DNA from: Vibrio penaeicida
Lineage (GTDB): Bacteria; Pseudomonadota; Gammaproteobacteria; Enterobacterales; Vibrionaceae
DNA: 53,131 bases
NCBI RefSeq assembly: GCF_002933855.1
Contig: NZ_BFAQ01000001.1
Location: forward strand, 1-53,131
Direction of reading: 5' to 3'
Positions 41,164-50,050 of this stretch are shown piece after piece (positions within the stretch are counted from its first letter, which is position 1; every line of letters starts with the position of its first letter). The translations under genes were made by a program, and so were the position numbers. The notes under the pieces were generated by a model. That model was not told the DNA's origin. It made no database searches and worked only from the letters and a program-made list of their open reading frames with translations.

Positions 41164-42333
41164 ATGAATACTAATAACCCTTTACTCGACGAACTGAATA
41201 AAATTCTTCCTACCATTGCTGAAAATGCCGCGATGGCAGAGCGAGATCGAACGCCACCTGAAGTGAACATACGCTTATTAAAAAGTATTAACTTTCACCG
41301 TGCTTTACAGCCTAAAGCATACGGTGGGCTAGAAGTGTCTTTGCCGGAATTTACCAATTGCGTTGCTGCGTTAGCAGGTGCGTGTGGCGGTACCGCTTGG
41401 GCGGCAAGTTTGCTTTCTACTCACAGCCACCAAATGGCGATGTTTTCCAAACAGGCGCAGGAAGAATTTTGGGGCGAGAACCCAGACGCGACAGCGAGCA
41501 GCAGTATTGCACCTTTTGGCAAAGTGGTTGAAGTAGAAGGCGGTGTTCTGTTCAATGGGCAGATGCGTTGGAGCAGTGGCTGCGACCATGCTGAATGGGC
41601 AATCGTCGGTTTTTGGCGTGAAGGTATTCAGGGTGAGCGAATCTATTCATTTGGCGTAGTACCGCGCAGTGAATACAGCATACAGGACGATTGGTTTGCG
41701 GCAGGTATGAAATCAAGTGGCACAAAAACACTGATCATCGAAGATGTGTTCATTCCAGAACACCGCATTGAAGCCGCGAAAGACATGATGGAAGGGAAGT
41801 CGGCAGGGTTCGATTTATACCCAGACAGCAAAATCTTTTATGCGCCTTATCGCCCTTATTTTGCCTGCGGATTTTCAGCGATTAGCCTTGGCATTGCAGA
41901 GCGCATGTTGCACGTGTTTAAAGAGAAGACTAAGAACCGTGTGCGTGCCTATACGGGGGTCAATGTTGGCGGTGCAACGCCTGCATTAATGCGTCTTGCC
42001 GAATCTACACACCAGGTAAATGCCGCGCGAGCTTTCTTAGAAAAAACGTGGGAAGAGCACAAAGAATACGGCGAGCAAAAACGTTATCCAGATCGTGAAA
42101 CATTGGCGCACTGGCGCACTAACCAAGCCTACGCGGTAAAAATGTGCATTGAAGCCGTAGACCGTTTGTTTGAAGCGATGGGTGGCAATTCATGGTTTGA
42201 AGACAACGAAGCACAGCGTCTATTCAGAGACTCACACATGACAGGCGCGCACGCATATACCGATTACGATGTGTGTGCTCAGATCTTTGGCCGCGAGCTA
42301 ATGGGGTTAGACCCAGATCCATCCATGGTCTAA
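41164..42333 (+). CDS. flavin-dependent oxygenase of acyl-CoA-dehydrogenase fold (C2-HPAH/HsaA type)
   Basis: 389 aa with the acyl-CoA dehydrogenase layout: helical N-domain (PKAYGGLEVSLPEF), beta middle domain (MRWSSGCDHAEWAIVGFW) and a C-terminal four-helix bundle ending FRDSHMTGAHAY, which provides the family's active-site His. It matches group D two-component hydroxylases (Acinetobacter C2 4-HPA hydroxylase, HsaA) rather than the 520-aa HpaB family. It should use reduced flavin from HpaC to convert 4-hydroxyphenylacetate to homoprotocatechuate. Assigned by fold and context. Confidence 0.87.
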   Translation: MNTNNPLLDELNKILPTIAENAAMAERDRTPPEVNIRLLKSINFHRALQPKAYGGLEVSLPEFTNCVAALAGACGGTAWAASLLSTHSHQMAMFSKQAQEEFWGENPDATASSSIAPFGKVVEVEGGVLFNGQMRWSSGCDHAEWAIVGFWREGIQGERIYSFGVVPRSEYSIQDDWFAAGMKSSGTKTLIIEDVFIPEHRIEAAKDMMEGKSAGFDLYPDSKIFYAPYRPYFACGFSAISLGIAERMLHVFKEKTKNRVRAYTGVNVGGATPALMRLAESTHQVNAARAFLEKTWEEHKEYGEQKRYPDRETLAHWRTNQAYAVKMCIEAVDRLFEAMGGNSWFEDNEAQRLFRDSHMTGAHAYTDYDVCAQIFGRELMGLDPDPSMV

Positions 42334-42394
42334 GCCACCTTACTTAGCTTAAAACTCAATTCCTCTTTGGATAAGGCTGAGCCTTTTCCACCGT

Positions 42395-42431
42395 GGCTCG
42401 CTTTTTCATTCGAAGCGAGCCGCGTTTTTTA
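42395..42431 (+). terminator. Rho-independent terminator of the hydroxylase genes
   Basis: GGCTCGCTT / AAGCGAGCC with an 8-10-nt loop, followed by GCGTTTTTT. Confidence 0.9.
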
Positions 42432-42470
42432 TTCCCCAAGAATGGCGTCTTAATCGCTCTTAAAACATTA

Positions 42471-42525
42471 AATGAGAACAATTATCAATAAAGTGTTTGA
42501 CAATCTAAATGAGAATGATTATTGT
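42471..42525 (+). promoter_or_regulatory. ryhB promoter with two Fur boxes
   Basis: Two Fur-box-like sites: TGAGAACAATTATCA (42473-42487) and TGAGAATGATTATTG (42510-42524), both close to the 7-1-7 consensus TGATAATNATTATCA. A consensus -35 TTGACA (42497-42502) and a -10 TATTGT (42520-42525), 17 bp apart, place the promoter exactly under the second box, as expected for Fur-iron repression. Confidence 0.88.
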
Positions 42526-42531
42526 TTGTCT

Positions 42532-42738
42532 CGTCGAAAGGGAAAAAGAAACGGTTTGTCATAGAGTTGAATCATTTAACTCTGAACTTTTTAAAGTAAT
42601 GGTGAATCGAATCTGGATTTCTTTGACACGACATTGCTCACATTGCTTCCAGTGTAATTTATAGCTTATGGCAAGGTTGGCTTAGTTTCAGCCTTACTCA
42701 ATTTTGCTAAGCGACACATCTTTATGTGTCGCTTTTTT
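42532..42738 (+). ncRNA. ryhB: RyhB small RNA (iron-sparing regulator)
   Basis: The conserved RyhB pairing core is present at about 42626-42655 (CACGACATTGCTCACATTG, then CTTCCAGT), as I recall it from E. coli and Vibrio. The transcript is bounded by the Fur-box promoter (start near 42532) and a terminator, AGCGACACAT / ATGTGTCGCT plus T6 (42709-42738), giving about 207 nt, the long form typical of Vibrio rather than the 90 nt of E. coli. RyhB pairs with mRNAs for iron-using proteins with Hfq when iron is low. Start inferred from promoter spacing. Confidence 0.92.
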
Positions 42739-42965
42739 CTTTTCTGCGTTCCTGCTTTTTTACTGTCTTTTCTATTTATTTTTGGGTGAAAACTGAAATT
42801 GGGGTTTTAGCTTGGAAATGGACATTTCTTTGTTAACCCGTCTATGAAATACTCATATTTCAATTTAATTCGAACATATCAAAGATACTTCTTTGGCTGT
42901 AGACGAATGGCTAGACCACCTTATCAACAGCAACACTGTTCATGAAGTTTTGAAGAAATCTATAC

Positions 42966-43955
42966 ATGACAAGTACTGAACGAAATATACGAATAAACCA
43001 AATTTGTTTTGGTCATCCCAAAGAATCACTGACGTTAGAAATGGTTCCAGTAGACATTCTGGCTGAAGATCTAGTTCGAGTTAGAGTTGAAGCAACCAAC
43101 ATTAATCCTAGCGATTTGTTATCTATTCGTGGTATCGGTCAGTATAAACATAACCATCAAACACCTAGGGTGCCAGGGTTCGAAGCTGTTGGAACAGTGA
43201 TTGAGTCTAATCACACAGAATTTGAATCAGGTCAGCGAGTTGTCGTAGCGACAAGTGGTACGTGGCAGAAGTATATTGATGTATTGCCAGAGAATCTTTT
43301 TCATATTCCCCAATCACTGGATAACGGTTACGCATGTCAGCTATATATCAATGCTTTGACAGCTTGGGTTCTGACGGTAGAAATAGCTCAACTGACAAGA
43401 AAAGATGTCGTTATCATCAACGCTGGTAGCTCTGCAATAGGCAAGATCTTCGCCCAGTTATCTTCATCGCTAGGATTCAGTCTAATTGTTGTAACCTCAA
43501 AACCAGAAGACTATCCGTACTCGGCCACCCATGTGCTAGATGCAAGAGTCGATTTACTATCCCAAATTCAGAAGATTGATGTACCCAAACCAAATGTAGC
43601 TCTCGATGCTATAGGCGGTAAAGCAGGAAGTCAGCTCGTTAAAACTGTATGTAAGCAGGGACGTTTTATTAACTACGGTACTCTTTCTCTCAATTTTTAT
43701 GAGCCTAGTTTTTTCGAGCATGTTAAACGTCAGAATATTGCATTTAGTACGTTTTTTTTACGGCACTGGGAAGGCGCGGTCGGCAGAGATAGCCGTCGAG
43801 CTAGGTTCACGATGATGCTTGACCATTTCATTGAGAACCAAATTCAGCTAGATGTAGATCGCCACGTTCGGTTAGATGCCGCTCTATCTGCTATTGAGCT
43901 TATTGAGGATGAATCAGTGGCATTAAACGGAAAGATTATTTTGACTATCGAATAA
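42966..43955 (+). CDS. medium-chain dehydrogenase/reductase (enoyl-reductase/quinone-oxidoreductase-like)
   Basis: 329 aa MDR protein: N-terminal GroES-like domain (VEATNINPSDLLSIRGIGQY ... VPGFEAVGTV) and Rossmann domain (VVIINAGSSAIGKIFAQLSSSLGF). No zinc-binding Cys cluster, so it is the zinc-free type, NADPH-dependent, like 2-enoyl-thioester reductases and quinone oxidoreductases. Substrate unknown. Upstream is the ryhB unit; an own promoter after the ryhB terminator is likely. Confidence 0.85.
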   Translation: MTSTERNIRINQICFGHPKESLTLEMVPVDILAEDLVRVRVEATNINPSDLLSIRGIGQYKHNHQTPRVPGFEAVGTVIESNHTEFESGQRVVVATSGTWQKYIDVLPENLFHIPQSLDNGYACQLYINALTAWVLTVEIAQLTRKDVVIINAGSSAIGKIFAQLSSSLGFSLIVVTSKPEDYPYSATHVLDARVDLLSQIQKIDVPKPNVALDAIGGKAGSQLVKTVCKQGRFINYGTLSLNFYEPSFFEHVKRQNIAFSTFFLRHWEGAVGRDSRRARFTMMLDHFIENQIQLDVDRHVRLDAALSAIELIEDESVALNGKIILTIE

Positions 43956-44190
43956 GCCAAACATGAGCATTAGCAAAATGCAATCCTAGCGACAGTTGGT
44001 TATATTTTGTGCAAACGATCGCTGGAATTGCCTTTTATGATAGTTGCCCCACACCCGATGCGTTTTCTCTATGCTAACTTATTGAATATAGGTGGCTAAA
44101 ATTTGTCACCCTTTTGTCGCCACATAGCCTAGTTGGGCTCTGTCATTTGATCGAGAAAACAAGAATTAAAATCTAGTGAAAGGAGTCGTT

Positions 44191-46551
44191 ATGGGAATCA
44201 AAGAACTTTGCGCAGACGATCTGTATGTACATGCTTTAAAAGAAGACTTCGAACACACTTCAACTAAGAATATTGAACCGATTGATGAAATTGTTGGGCA
44301 AGAACGTGCACAAAAAGCAGTTGAATTCGCTATGTCCATCAAAGAGAAGGGTTATAACATTTATGCCATCGGTCGAAATGGTTTGGGTAAGCGTACCATG
44401 GTGTTGCGTTATTTAAACCGCCACCCAGTGGACAATGAATCCACCTTCGACTGGTGCTATGTCGCGAATTTTGATGATATTCGCACACCTAAAGTACTTA
44501 AGCTTCCAGCAGGGGTAGGAACAAACTTAAGTAAAGACATCGAAAAGCTTATGACCAAACTGGTTAAAGCGATGCCGCTGGCTTTTGATAACGAAATTTA
44601 CTATTCCCGTGCCGACAAGCTGAAAAACCAACTTGCGTCTAAGCAACAAGAAAAGCTTGAAGACATCAGTAAAGATGCCAAAGAGCGCGGTATTAGCTTA
44701 ACCATCACTAATCAGGGCGATTACCAATTTGTTGCCATGAACGGTGAAGATTTACATACTGAAGAGTCCTTTGATGAGTTAACGCCAAAAGAGCAAGACT
44801 ATTTCGACAAAACCATCGATTCTTTAGAAATTTCACTGCGCACTATGGTTCGCCAGCTAACAGAGTGGGAAGAAACCTATACCGAGAAAATCCAAAAGCT
44901 GAACAGTGATGTTACGTTGGATGTGATCAGCCATTTCATTAAGCAGCTTAAGAAAGATTACTCAGAATTTACGGAAGTGAAGAAATATCTGGGTGAACTG
45001 CAAAAAGACATCGTTGAAAACGTCGATATCTTCTTGGAAGAAGCGAACGAGCATGGCGAAGTCGCCACGGCATCGTTGGATAAAAAGCTACCACGTCGCT
45101 ATAAAATTAACGTGTTGGTGAGCCAAAAGGACGAAAACTTCCCCATCATTGTGGAAGACAATCCCAACTACCACAGTTTGTTTGGTTACACGGAGACCGC
45201 AACGTTCAAAGGCACCGTGTTTACTGATTTCTCACTTATCCGTGCGGGTAGCCTCCATAAAGCCAATGGTGGCGTGCTTCTTATGGATGCGGTGAAAGTG
45301 TTAGAGCAGCCTTATGTGTGGGACGGTTTAAAACGTGCGCTCCGTGCTCGCCAACTAAGCTTAACCTCGTTAGAGAAAGAGCTGACTCTGACTGGCGCGG
45401 TCTCGCTCGATCCGGAACCCATTCCACTGGATGTGAAAATCATCTTGTTTGGGGATTACCGTACCTACCAGCTTTTACAGCATTATGATGCCGAATTTGG
45501 CGAGCTGTTCCGCGTAACGGCAGATTTTGAAGATGAGATGACGCGAACACCAGAAGCCGAGCTTCACTACGCGCGCTTTATCTCTAGCATTGTTCACGAC
45601 AATGGCATGCTGCATTGCGACAAGAAAGCCATTGCAAGAATCATCGAGCACAGCTCTCGCCGTTCTGGGGATTGTACCAAGCTTTCGTTGCATTCTGCTC
45701 ACATTGCTAACTTGCTGCGAGAGTCTAACTATGTTGCTCGCGCTGCTAAATCCAACTTGATTCGTGCCAGCCATGTGGAGCAAGCGTTATCAAGCCAAGA
45801 GATGCGTGTCGGCAGGTTAAAAGACAGCGTTATGGAAAGTTTTACCAATGGCACCACGCTTATTCACACCGAAGGGCTGGCAGTTGGTCAGGTGAATGCG
45901 CTTTCCGTGTTGAGCACGAGCGATCACATGTTTGGGGCGCCGAACCGAATCTCAGCGACAACGGCGTACGGTGACGGTGAGGTGATTGATATTGAGCGTA
46001 ATGTCGATTTGGGTGGCAGTATTCACTCAAAAGGCGTGTTGATTCTTTCGGCTTACCTTGCCTCTGTATTTGGCAAAACCGCTAGAGTCCCGTTAACCAC
46101 GCATATTACGTTTGAACAATCTTATGGCGGCGTAGATGGCGATAGCGCCAGTATGGCGGAGTTTTGCGCCATTGTTTCGGCATTTTCTAAACTGCCAGTT
46201 CGACAAGATATTGCGATCACGGGCTCAATGAATCAGTTCGGTGAGTCTCAGCCTATTGGAGGCGTGAATGAGAAAATTGAAGGCTTCTTTGATGTGTGCG
46301 TTATTAAAGGGCGTTCATCGAATCAAGGGGTCATCATTCCTAAATCGAACGTCCATAATTTGATGCTTCGCACCGATGTGGTTGAAGCGGTTGAGAAAGG
46401 CGAGTTCCATATTTGGGCGATTGACCACGTGACTGAAGCCGTTGAAATCTTTACAGGTAAGCAACCAGGTGAATTGGGCGACGAAGGCGCTTACCCAATC
46501 GATTCCGTCTTTGGTGTCGCACAAGCGAAGCTGAATGCACTACGTAAGTAA
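44191..46551 (+). CDS. Lon-family ATP-dependent protease (LonB/YcbZ-like)
   Basis: ATG at 44191 has AAAGGAG 5 bp upstream and is preferred to the GTG at 44176. 786 aa. AAA+ part: nucleotide loop GRNGLGKRT (61-69), with Arg where Ser/Thr is usual, GGVLLMDAV as Walker B-like, and an inserted coiled-coil region about 120-260. The C-terminal Lon proteolytic domain has Ser652 (GDSAS) and Lys695 (GGVNEKIEG). It is a soluble ATP-dependent protease of unclear substrates, distinct from classic Lon. Followed by its own terminator. Confidence 0.9.
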   Translation: MGIKELCADDLYVHALKEDFEHTSTKNIEPIDEIVGQERAQKAVEFAMSIKEKGYNIYAIGRNGLGKRTMVLRYLNRHPVDNESTFDWCYVANFDDIRTPKVLKLPAGVGTNLSKDIEKLMTKLVKAMPLAFDNEIYYSRADKLKNQLASKQQEKLEDISKDAKERGISLTITNQGDYQFVAMNGEDLHTEESFDELTPKEQDYFDKTIDSLEISLRTMVRQLTEWEETYTEKIQKLNSDVTLDVISHFIKQLKKDYSEFTEVKKYLGELQKDIVENVDIFLEEANEHGEVATASLDKKLPRRYKINVLVSQKDENFPIIVEDNPNYHSLFGYTETATFKGTVFTDFSLIRAGSLHKANGGVLLMDAVKVLEQPYVWDGLKRALRARQLSLTSLEKELTLTGAVSLDPEPIPLDVKIILFGDYRTYQLLQHYDAEFGELFRVTADFEDEMTRTPEAELHYARFISSIVHDNGMLHCDKKAIARIIEHSSRRSGDCTKLSLHSAHIANLLRESNYVARAAKSNLIRASHVEQALSSQEMRVGRLKDSVMESFTNGTTLIHTEGLAVGQVNALSVLSTSDHMFGAPNRISATTAYGDGEVIDIERNVDLGGSIHSKGVLILSAYLASVFGKTARVPLTTHITFEQSYGGVDGDSASMAEFCAIVSAFSKLPVRQDIAITGSMNQFGESQPIGGVNEKIEGFFDVCVIKGRSSNQGVIIPKSNVHNLMLRTDVVEAVEKGEFHIWAIDHVTEAVEIFTGKQPGELGDEGAYPIDSVFGVAQAKLNALRK

Positions 46552-46568
46552 CTGAACAATAAAAATTT

Positions 46569-46592
46569 GAAAGGGGCGAAAGCCCCTTTTCT
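46569..46592 (+). terminator. Rho-independent terminator of the Lon-like gene
   Basis: GAAAGGGGC / GCCCCTTTTC with loop GAAA, followed by a T-rich run. Confidence 0.9.
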
Positions 46593-46695
46593 GTATCTGA
46601 ATTTACATTGTAAATAGTGAAAGTTAAGCAACTTCAAGTTTGGGTAAGATACGGCACAGTCCACCAACGCTTAACTTTAAAATAAGGAAGCCCGA

Positions 46696-47022
46696 ATGTA
46701 CAAATTGGAAATATTCTGTCAGCCAGACCAAAAAGACAAAGTACTGAGCACGCTGCATGAGTCGGGTGTCGATAGAATAGGTAACTATGATCATTGCTGG
46801 GCGATTGGCTCGGTAACTGGTTCGCACCGCGCGTTATTGGGGTCTAGCCCCGTGTTTGGTGCGATTGGTGATGTTGAAAATTACCCATTGATGAAAATTG
46901 AAATCAACGTTGAAAAGCAGTTTGTGGAAGGCATTGTTGCCCAATTAAAAGAATGCTTGGGTTGGGAAGAACCGTTAGTGAACGTGCTAAAACTGTATAA
47001 CCAAGAGTTTGATTTCAGTTGA
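46696..47022 (+). CDS. NIF3/YqfO-like small protein (CutA-like fold)
   Basis: 108 aa. It matches the stand-alone version of the YqfO insertion domain found in NIF3-family proteins: MYKLEIFCQPDQKDKVLSTLH at the start, GNYDHCWAIGSVTGSHRAL, and KIEINVEKQFVEGIV. It has a ferredoxin-like, trimeric CutA-type fold and probably is cytoplasmic. AAGGAAG lies before the ATG. Role unproven. Confidence 0.85.
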   Translation: MYKLEIFCQPDQKDKVLSTLHESGVDRIGNYDHCWAIGSVTGSHRALLGSSPVFGAIGDVENYPLMKIEINVEKQFVEGIVAQLKECLGWEEPLVNVLKLYNQEFDFS

Positions 47023-47086
47023 TATAGGGAGAGCGAAATAGTGTTACATACGCTCTCTCGAAAAACCTTGTTGCTAAGAGGTAATC

Positions 47087-47623
47087 ATGCAGTGTTTGGA
47101 TAAGCAAGAAGCATTGATTAAAGATGCAGTTTCATCCTTTCAAGAATCACCAGATGTACTGGCGGCAGTATTGGTCGGTTCGCTGGCGGGTGGGACTGGC
47201 GATAGAGTGTCGGACGCAGATATCGTTGTATTTTGCACCAATAATTTTCATAAGAATAATAACGATCAGTTTGAACAGTTTGTATTAGGGAAAGAGGTTT
47301 TTTACTGTTTATCGAGTGAGCACAATGACAAAGCATGTTTTCGCAAATATTTGTTTGGTGATATGACAAGTGCTGAAATACACGTACTAGATGTATCTGA
47401 AGAATTTGAGATATGTAAACCTTATAAGGTCTTGTTCGATAAAAACTCCGTGACGCCAAGTCGAATATCGAACAAATCAGCACCTAAGCATGAAAACTTT
47501 CCGGTCTACCCGAATGGAGATGACGGGCTGATTTGGGAACTCTTTGATTGTGTTAAATGGCTTAGTAGAGGCGATAAAGACTTAGCTAAAGGGTATCTAA
47601 AGCGTTTGGCTAAGCAGCTTTAA
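47087..47623 (+). CDS. nucleotidyltransferase domain protein
   Basis: 178 aa. The motif GSLAGGTGDRVSDADIVVF fits the minimal nucleotidyltransferase signature G-S-x(n)-D-x-D, with DADIVVF giving the two metal Asp. Followed by a short helical C-terminus (IWELFDCVKWLSRGDKD). Relatives include aminoglycoside nucleotidyltransferase-like and MNT-type proteins. No HEPN partner is next to it, so a type VII toxin-antitoxin pair is not evident. RBS AAGAGG. Converges with the AraC gene 8 bp away. Confidence 0.75.
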   Translation: MQCLDKQEALIKDAVSSFQESPDVLAAVLVGSLAGGTGDRVSDADIVVFCTNNFHKNNNDQFEQFVLGKEVFYCLSSEHNDKACFRKYLFGDMTSAEIHVLDVSEEFEICKPYKVLFDKNSVTPSRISNKSAPKHENFPVYPNGDDGLIWELFDCVKWLSRGDKDLAKGYLKRLAKQL

Positions 47624-47631
47624 TTAAAATT

Positions 47632-48525
47632 CTATTTGCGAATAAACTGGCCCCTAAAATCGGATGGGGTCATTTGCTTCTTCTCTTTAAATTGGCGGTT
47701 AAAGTTAGACAAGTTATTGAACCCTGACCGTTCTGCCACTAGTGATACCGGAATGTCGGAGTTGACTAACAATTCGCACGCTTTCCCTATTCGGAACTTC
47801 TTTAAATGTTCCGAAAAGCTTTCTTTAAAATGCTTTTCAAATAATCGATAAGCAGAGCTTTCACTCATGTGAAGCGTTTTGCAAAAGTCACTGATTTTAA
47901 TAGGCTCGTGGTAATGGCTTTCAATGAATTGCCTTGCAGACTCAACTCGGCTAAAGCTTTCATCGGGCTGCATTACTTGTTCGATACCATAACTTGATGA
48001 GGATAGTGACGTAGCGGTTTTATCGTCAGCTAGCTGTGTTAATGCATCAATCACATTAAGAAGTTGCTGGTGGGCGGAAAGTACTCGGTGGTCTTTCATT
48101 TTGTGAAATATCATTTCTCCCATTTCTTTAGAAAACTCAATACCATGATAAGAGCGGTGAAGCATAGGTTTGATATGAGCGAGCTCTGGTGCTGCTTTGA
48201 CCAAATTGTCTATCCAGCTTTGGGTAAACCACAAAATCAAAGTGTTATGTGGTTGGGAGGCATGCGCAAACGAACGGCCCGAAAGCATATGGGGCAAACC
48301 CGGACCAAAAAGCAGCAGTGTATTGTGGTTTACTTCTCCTATATGGTCGCCTGCAAAAAAATTGCCTTCAAAGCAATCCCCAGGGTCGCGATATAGGACC
48401 AATTCATATTCCACATGATAGTGCCACGCGCAGGCATAACCCTCTTTAGGCACGTCGCAAACGTACTCACTGATTTTCCAATTGAAATGAGGTTTATCTC
48501 CAATGGCTTCAACAAAAGGTCTCAT
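47632..48525 (-). CDS. AraC-family transcriptional regulator
   Basis: 297 aa. Cupin-type sensor half (GYACAWHYHVEYELVLYR; LLLFGPGLPHML) and a C-terminal AraC domain with two helix-turn-helices (IKISDFCKTLHMSESSAYRLF; VSLVAERSGFNNLSNFNRQF). Divergent from the sugar efflux transporter gene with a 295-bp gap, which suggests control of that gene by a sugar-like ligand (inference). No other likely targets nearby. Confidence 0.9.
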   Translation of the reverse strand: MRPFVEAIGDKPHFNWKISEYVCDVPKEGYACAWHYHVEYELVLYRDPGDCFEGNFFAGDHIGEVNHNTLLLFGPGLPHMLSGRSFAHASQPHNTLILWFTQSWIDNLVKAAPELAHIKPMLHRSYHGIEFSKEMGEMIFHKMKDHRVLSAHQQLLNVIDALTQLADDKTATSLSSSSYGIEQVMQPDESFSRVESARQFIESHYHEPIKISDFCKTLHMSESSAYRLFEKHFKESFSEHLKKFRIGKACELLVNSDIPVSLVAERSGFNNLSNFNRQFKEKKQMTPSDFRGQFIRK

Positions 48526-48820
48526 TCATTTTCCTTTCTAGGTTTTGTTTACCTAATAACTCATGTTCTGGGTATACCCGTTACTGTATGAGGCTGTCAA
48601 AGTGTAATGTAATTTTGAATGAATAGTATCGACACACGACAGATTTCTACCAATCATGTGCATTATATTCAGTAGACTTATTGCACTTACATCGGATACG
48701 CAGATTTTGATAAACCTGCGCATGTCGATACTTAGAGCGGCCACTCTTTTATTTTAATATTTAATAATATCAATATGTTGTGCCTTTAATGTGTAAAGGC
48801 ACGACGGTGAGGATCTTGCT

Positions 48821-50011
48821 ATGTGGACAAATAGAACTGCCATGCTGTTCTTGTTTACGACCTTTGCTACCGGGCTTTGTGGATCATTTTTCTTCCCTTT
48901 GTCTAGTTTGTTTATGGTGGAAGCTTTAAATGCGACTCCTGCTATGCTGAGCGCCTTCTTAGTACTTTCTGTTTTCAGCTCGGTAGTGGTATCGCAATTT
49001 ATTGCTTATCACTCAGATCGAGGGTGGAAAAGAAAACAGATCTTACTGATTTCGTTCAGCGGATATTTGGTCACGGTGCTTGGTTTTTCGTTCATCCGCG
49101 ATTATTACTTGGCGGTGGCCATCTCAGTCGTATTTGGCAGTGTGACCGGGGCGATTTATGGTCAGGCATTCGCACTGGCACGCGAATACGCTGATAAGTA
49201 TTTGAACGATCAGGCGACAACATTTTTGTCTACCTTACGAGCAGGAATGGCGCTCGCGTGGGTATTCGGGCCGCCAATCGCTTTCATCATTAAGGCGGAA
49301 TATGGCTTCTCGACGACCTTTTTAATGTCTGCTGGCATGATCGTGTTGACGATTGCGATTGTCTTCTTTTTCCTACCTGATGGTGAGATGAAGGAAGAAA
49401 AGGAAGAAGAGACATCCATAACGGTTCCTTGGTATCAAAGAGCGTCTGTAGTTTTGTTTTGCTTATCCATGCTGATGGCATTTTTTGCTAATGGTTTGTA
49501 CTTAACAGCGATGCCGCTATACATCACCAAAGAGTTAGAGCTAAGTGAAAGCTTACCAGGTACTTTTTTGGGTATTGCAGCGTTATGTGAGATCCCAATT
49601 ATGCTTGCGGCTGGCTGGTTGGCGGCTAAATATGGTGGGAACCGAGTGGTTGGGGTTGCATTAGTATGCGGTATGGTGTTTTTCATCGGCATTATTAAAG
49701 CAACAGAAGTATGGCAGTTGATCGCGATGCAGATATGCAATGGCATATTCGTGGGAATTACCGCCTCACTAGGTATGGTCATTTTACAAGACATGATGAA
49801 AGACCAACTTGGGGTTGCGTCCACTCTATTCTCTAACGTGTTGCAAGGGAGTACGATGTTGGCGAGTATCTCTATTGGTATTGTGGGTGGCATGTACAAC
49901 TATTACAGCACGTTTTACTTGAGCTTAGGCGGAACAGTTTTAGGGCTAGTTTTCTTGGCGATGGCAGCCCTTAGAAACCGCAATGCTCGCCCTATTGCCC
50001 CTGCTTATTGA
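48821..50011 (+). CDS. MFS sugar efflux transporter (SetA/SotA-type)
   Basis: 396 aa with 12 hydrophobic segments and a charged central loop (GEMKEEKEEETSI). The family's MFS loop 2-3 motif is present as AYHSDRGWKRKQIL, a version seen in the SetA/B group, followed by GQAFALAREYADKYLND. It would export sugars or sugar-phosphate analogues across the inner membrane, relieving stress. Preceded by GAGG; divergent AraC regulator upstream. Confidence 0.88.
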   Translation: MWTNRTAMLFLFTTFATGLCGSFFFPLSSLFMVEALNATPAMLSAFLVLSVFSSVVVSQFIAYHSDRGWKRKQILLISFSGYLVTVLGFSFIRDYYLAVAISVVFGSVTGAIYGQAFALAREYADKYLNDQATTFLSTLRAGMALAWVFGPPIAFIIKAEYGFSTTFLMSAGMIVLTIAIVFFFLPDGEMKEEKEEETSITVPWYQRASVVLFCLSMLMAFFANGLYLTAMPLYITKELELSESLPGTFLGIAALCEIPIMLAAGWLAAKYGGNRVVGVALVCGMVFFIGIIKATEVWQLIAMQICNGIFVGITASLGMVILQDMMKDQLGVASTLFSNVLQGSTMLASISIGIVGGMYNYYSTFYLSLGGTVLGLVFLAMAALRNRNARPIAPAY

Positions 50012-50050
50012 GTTTTGGTTTTATGGGTAAATAGCTTGTTAGTCAATGTC

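Noticed and set aside
47087..47623. MNT/HEPN toxin-antitoxin module
   Set aside because: Only the nucleotidyltransferase is present; no HEPN gene lies on either side.
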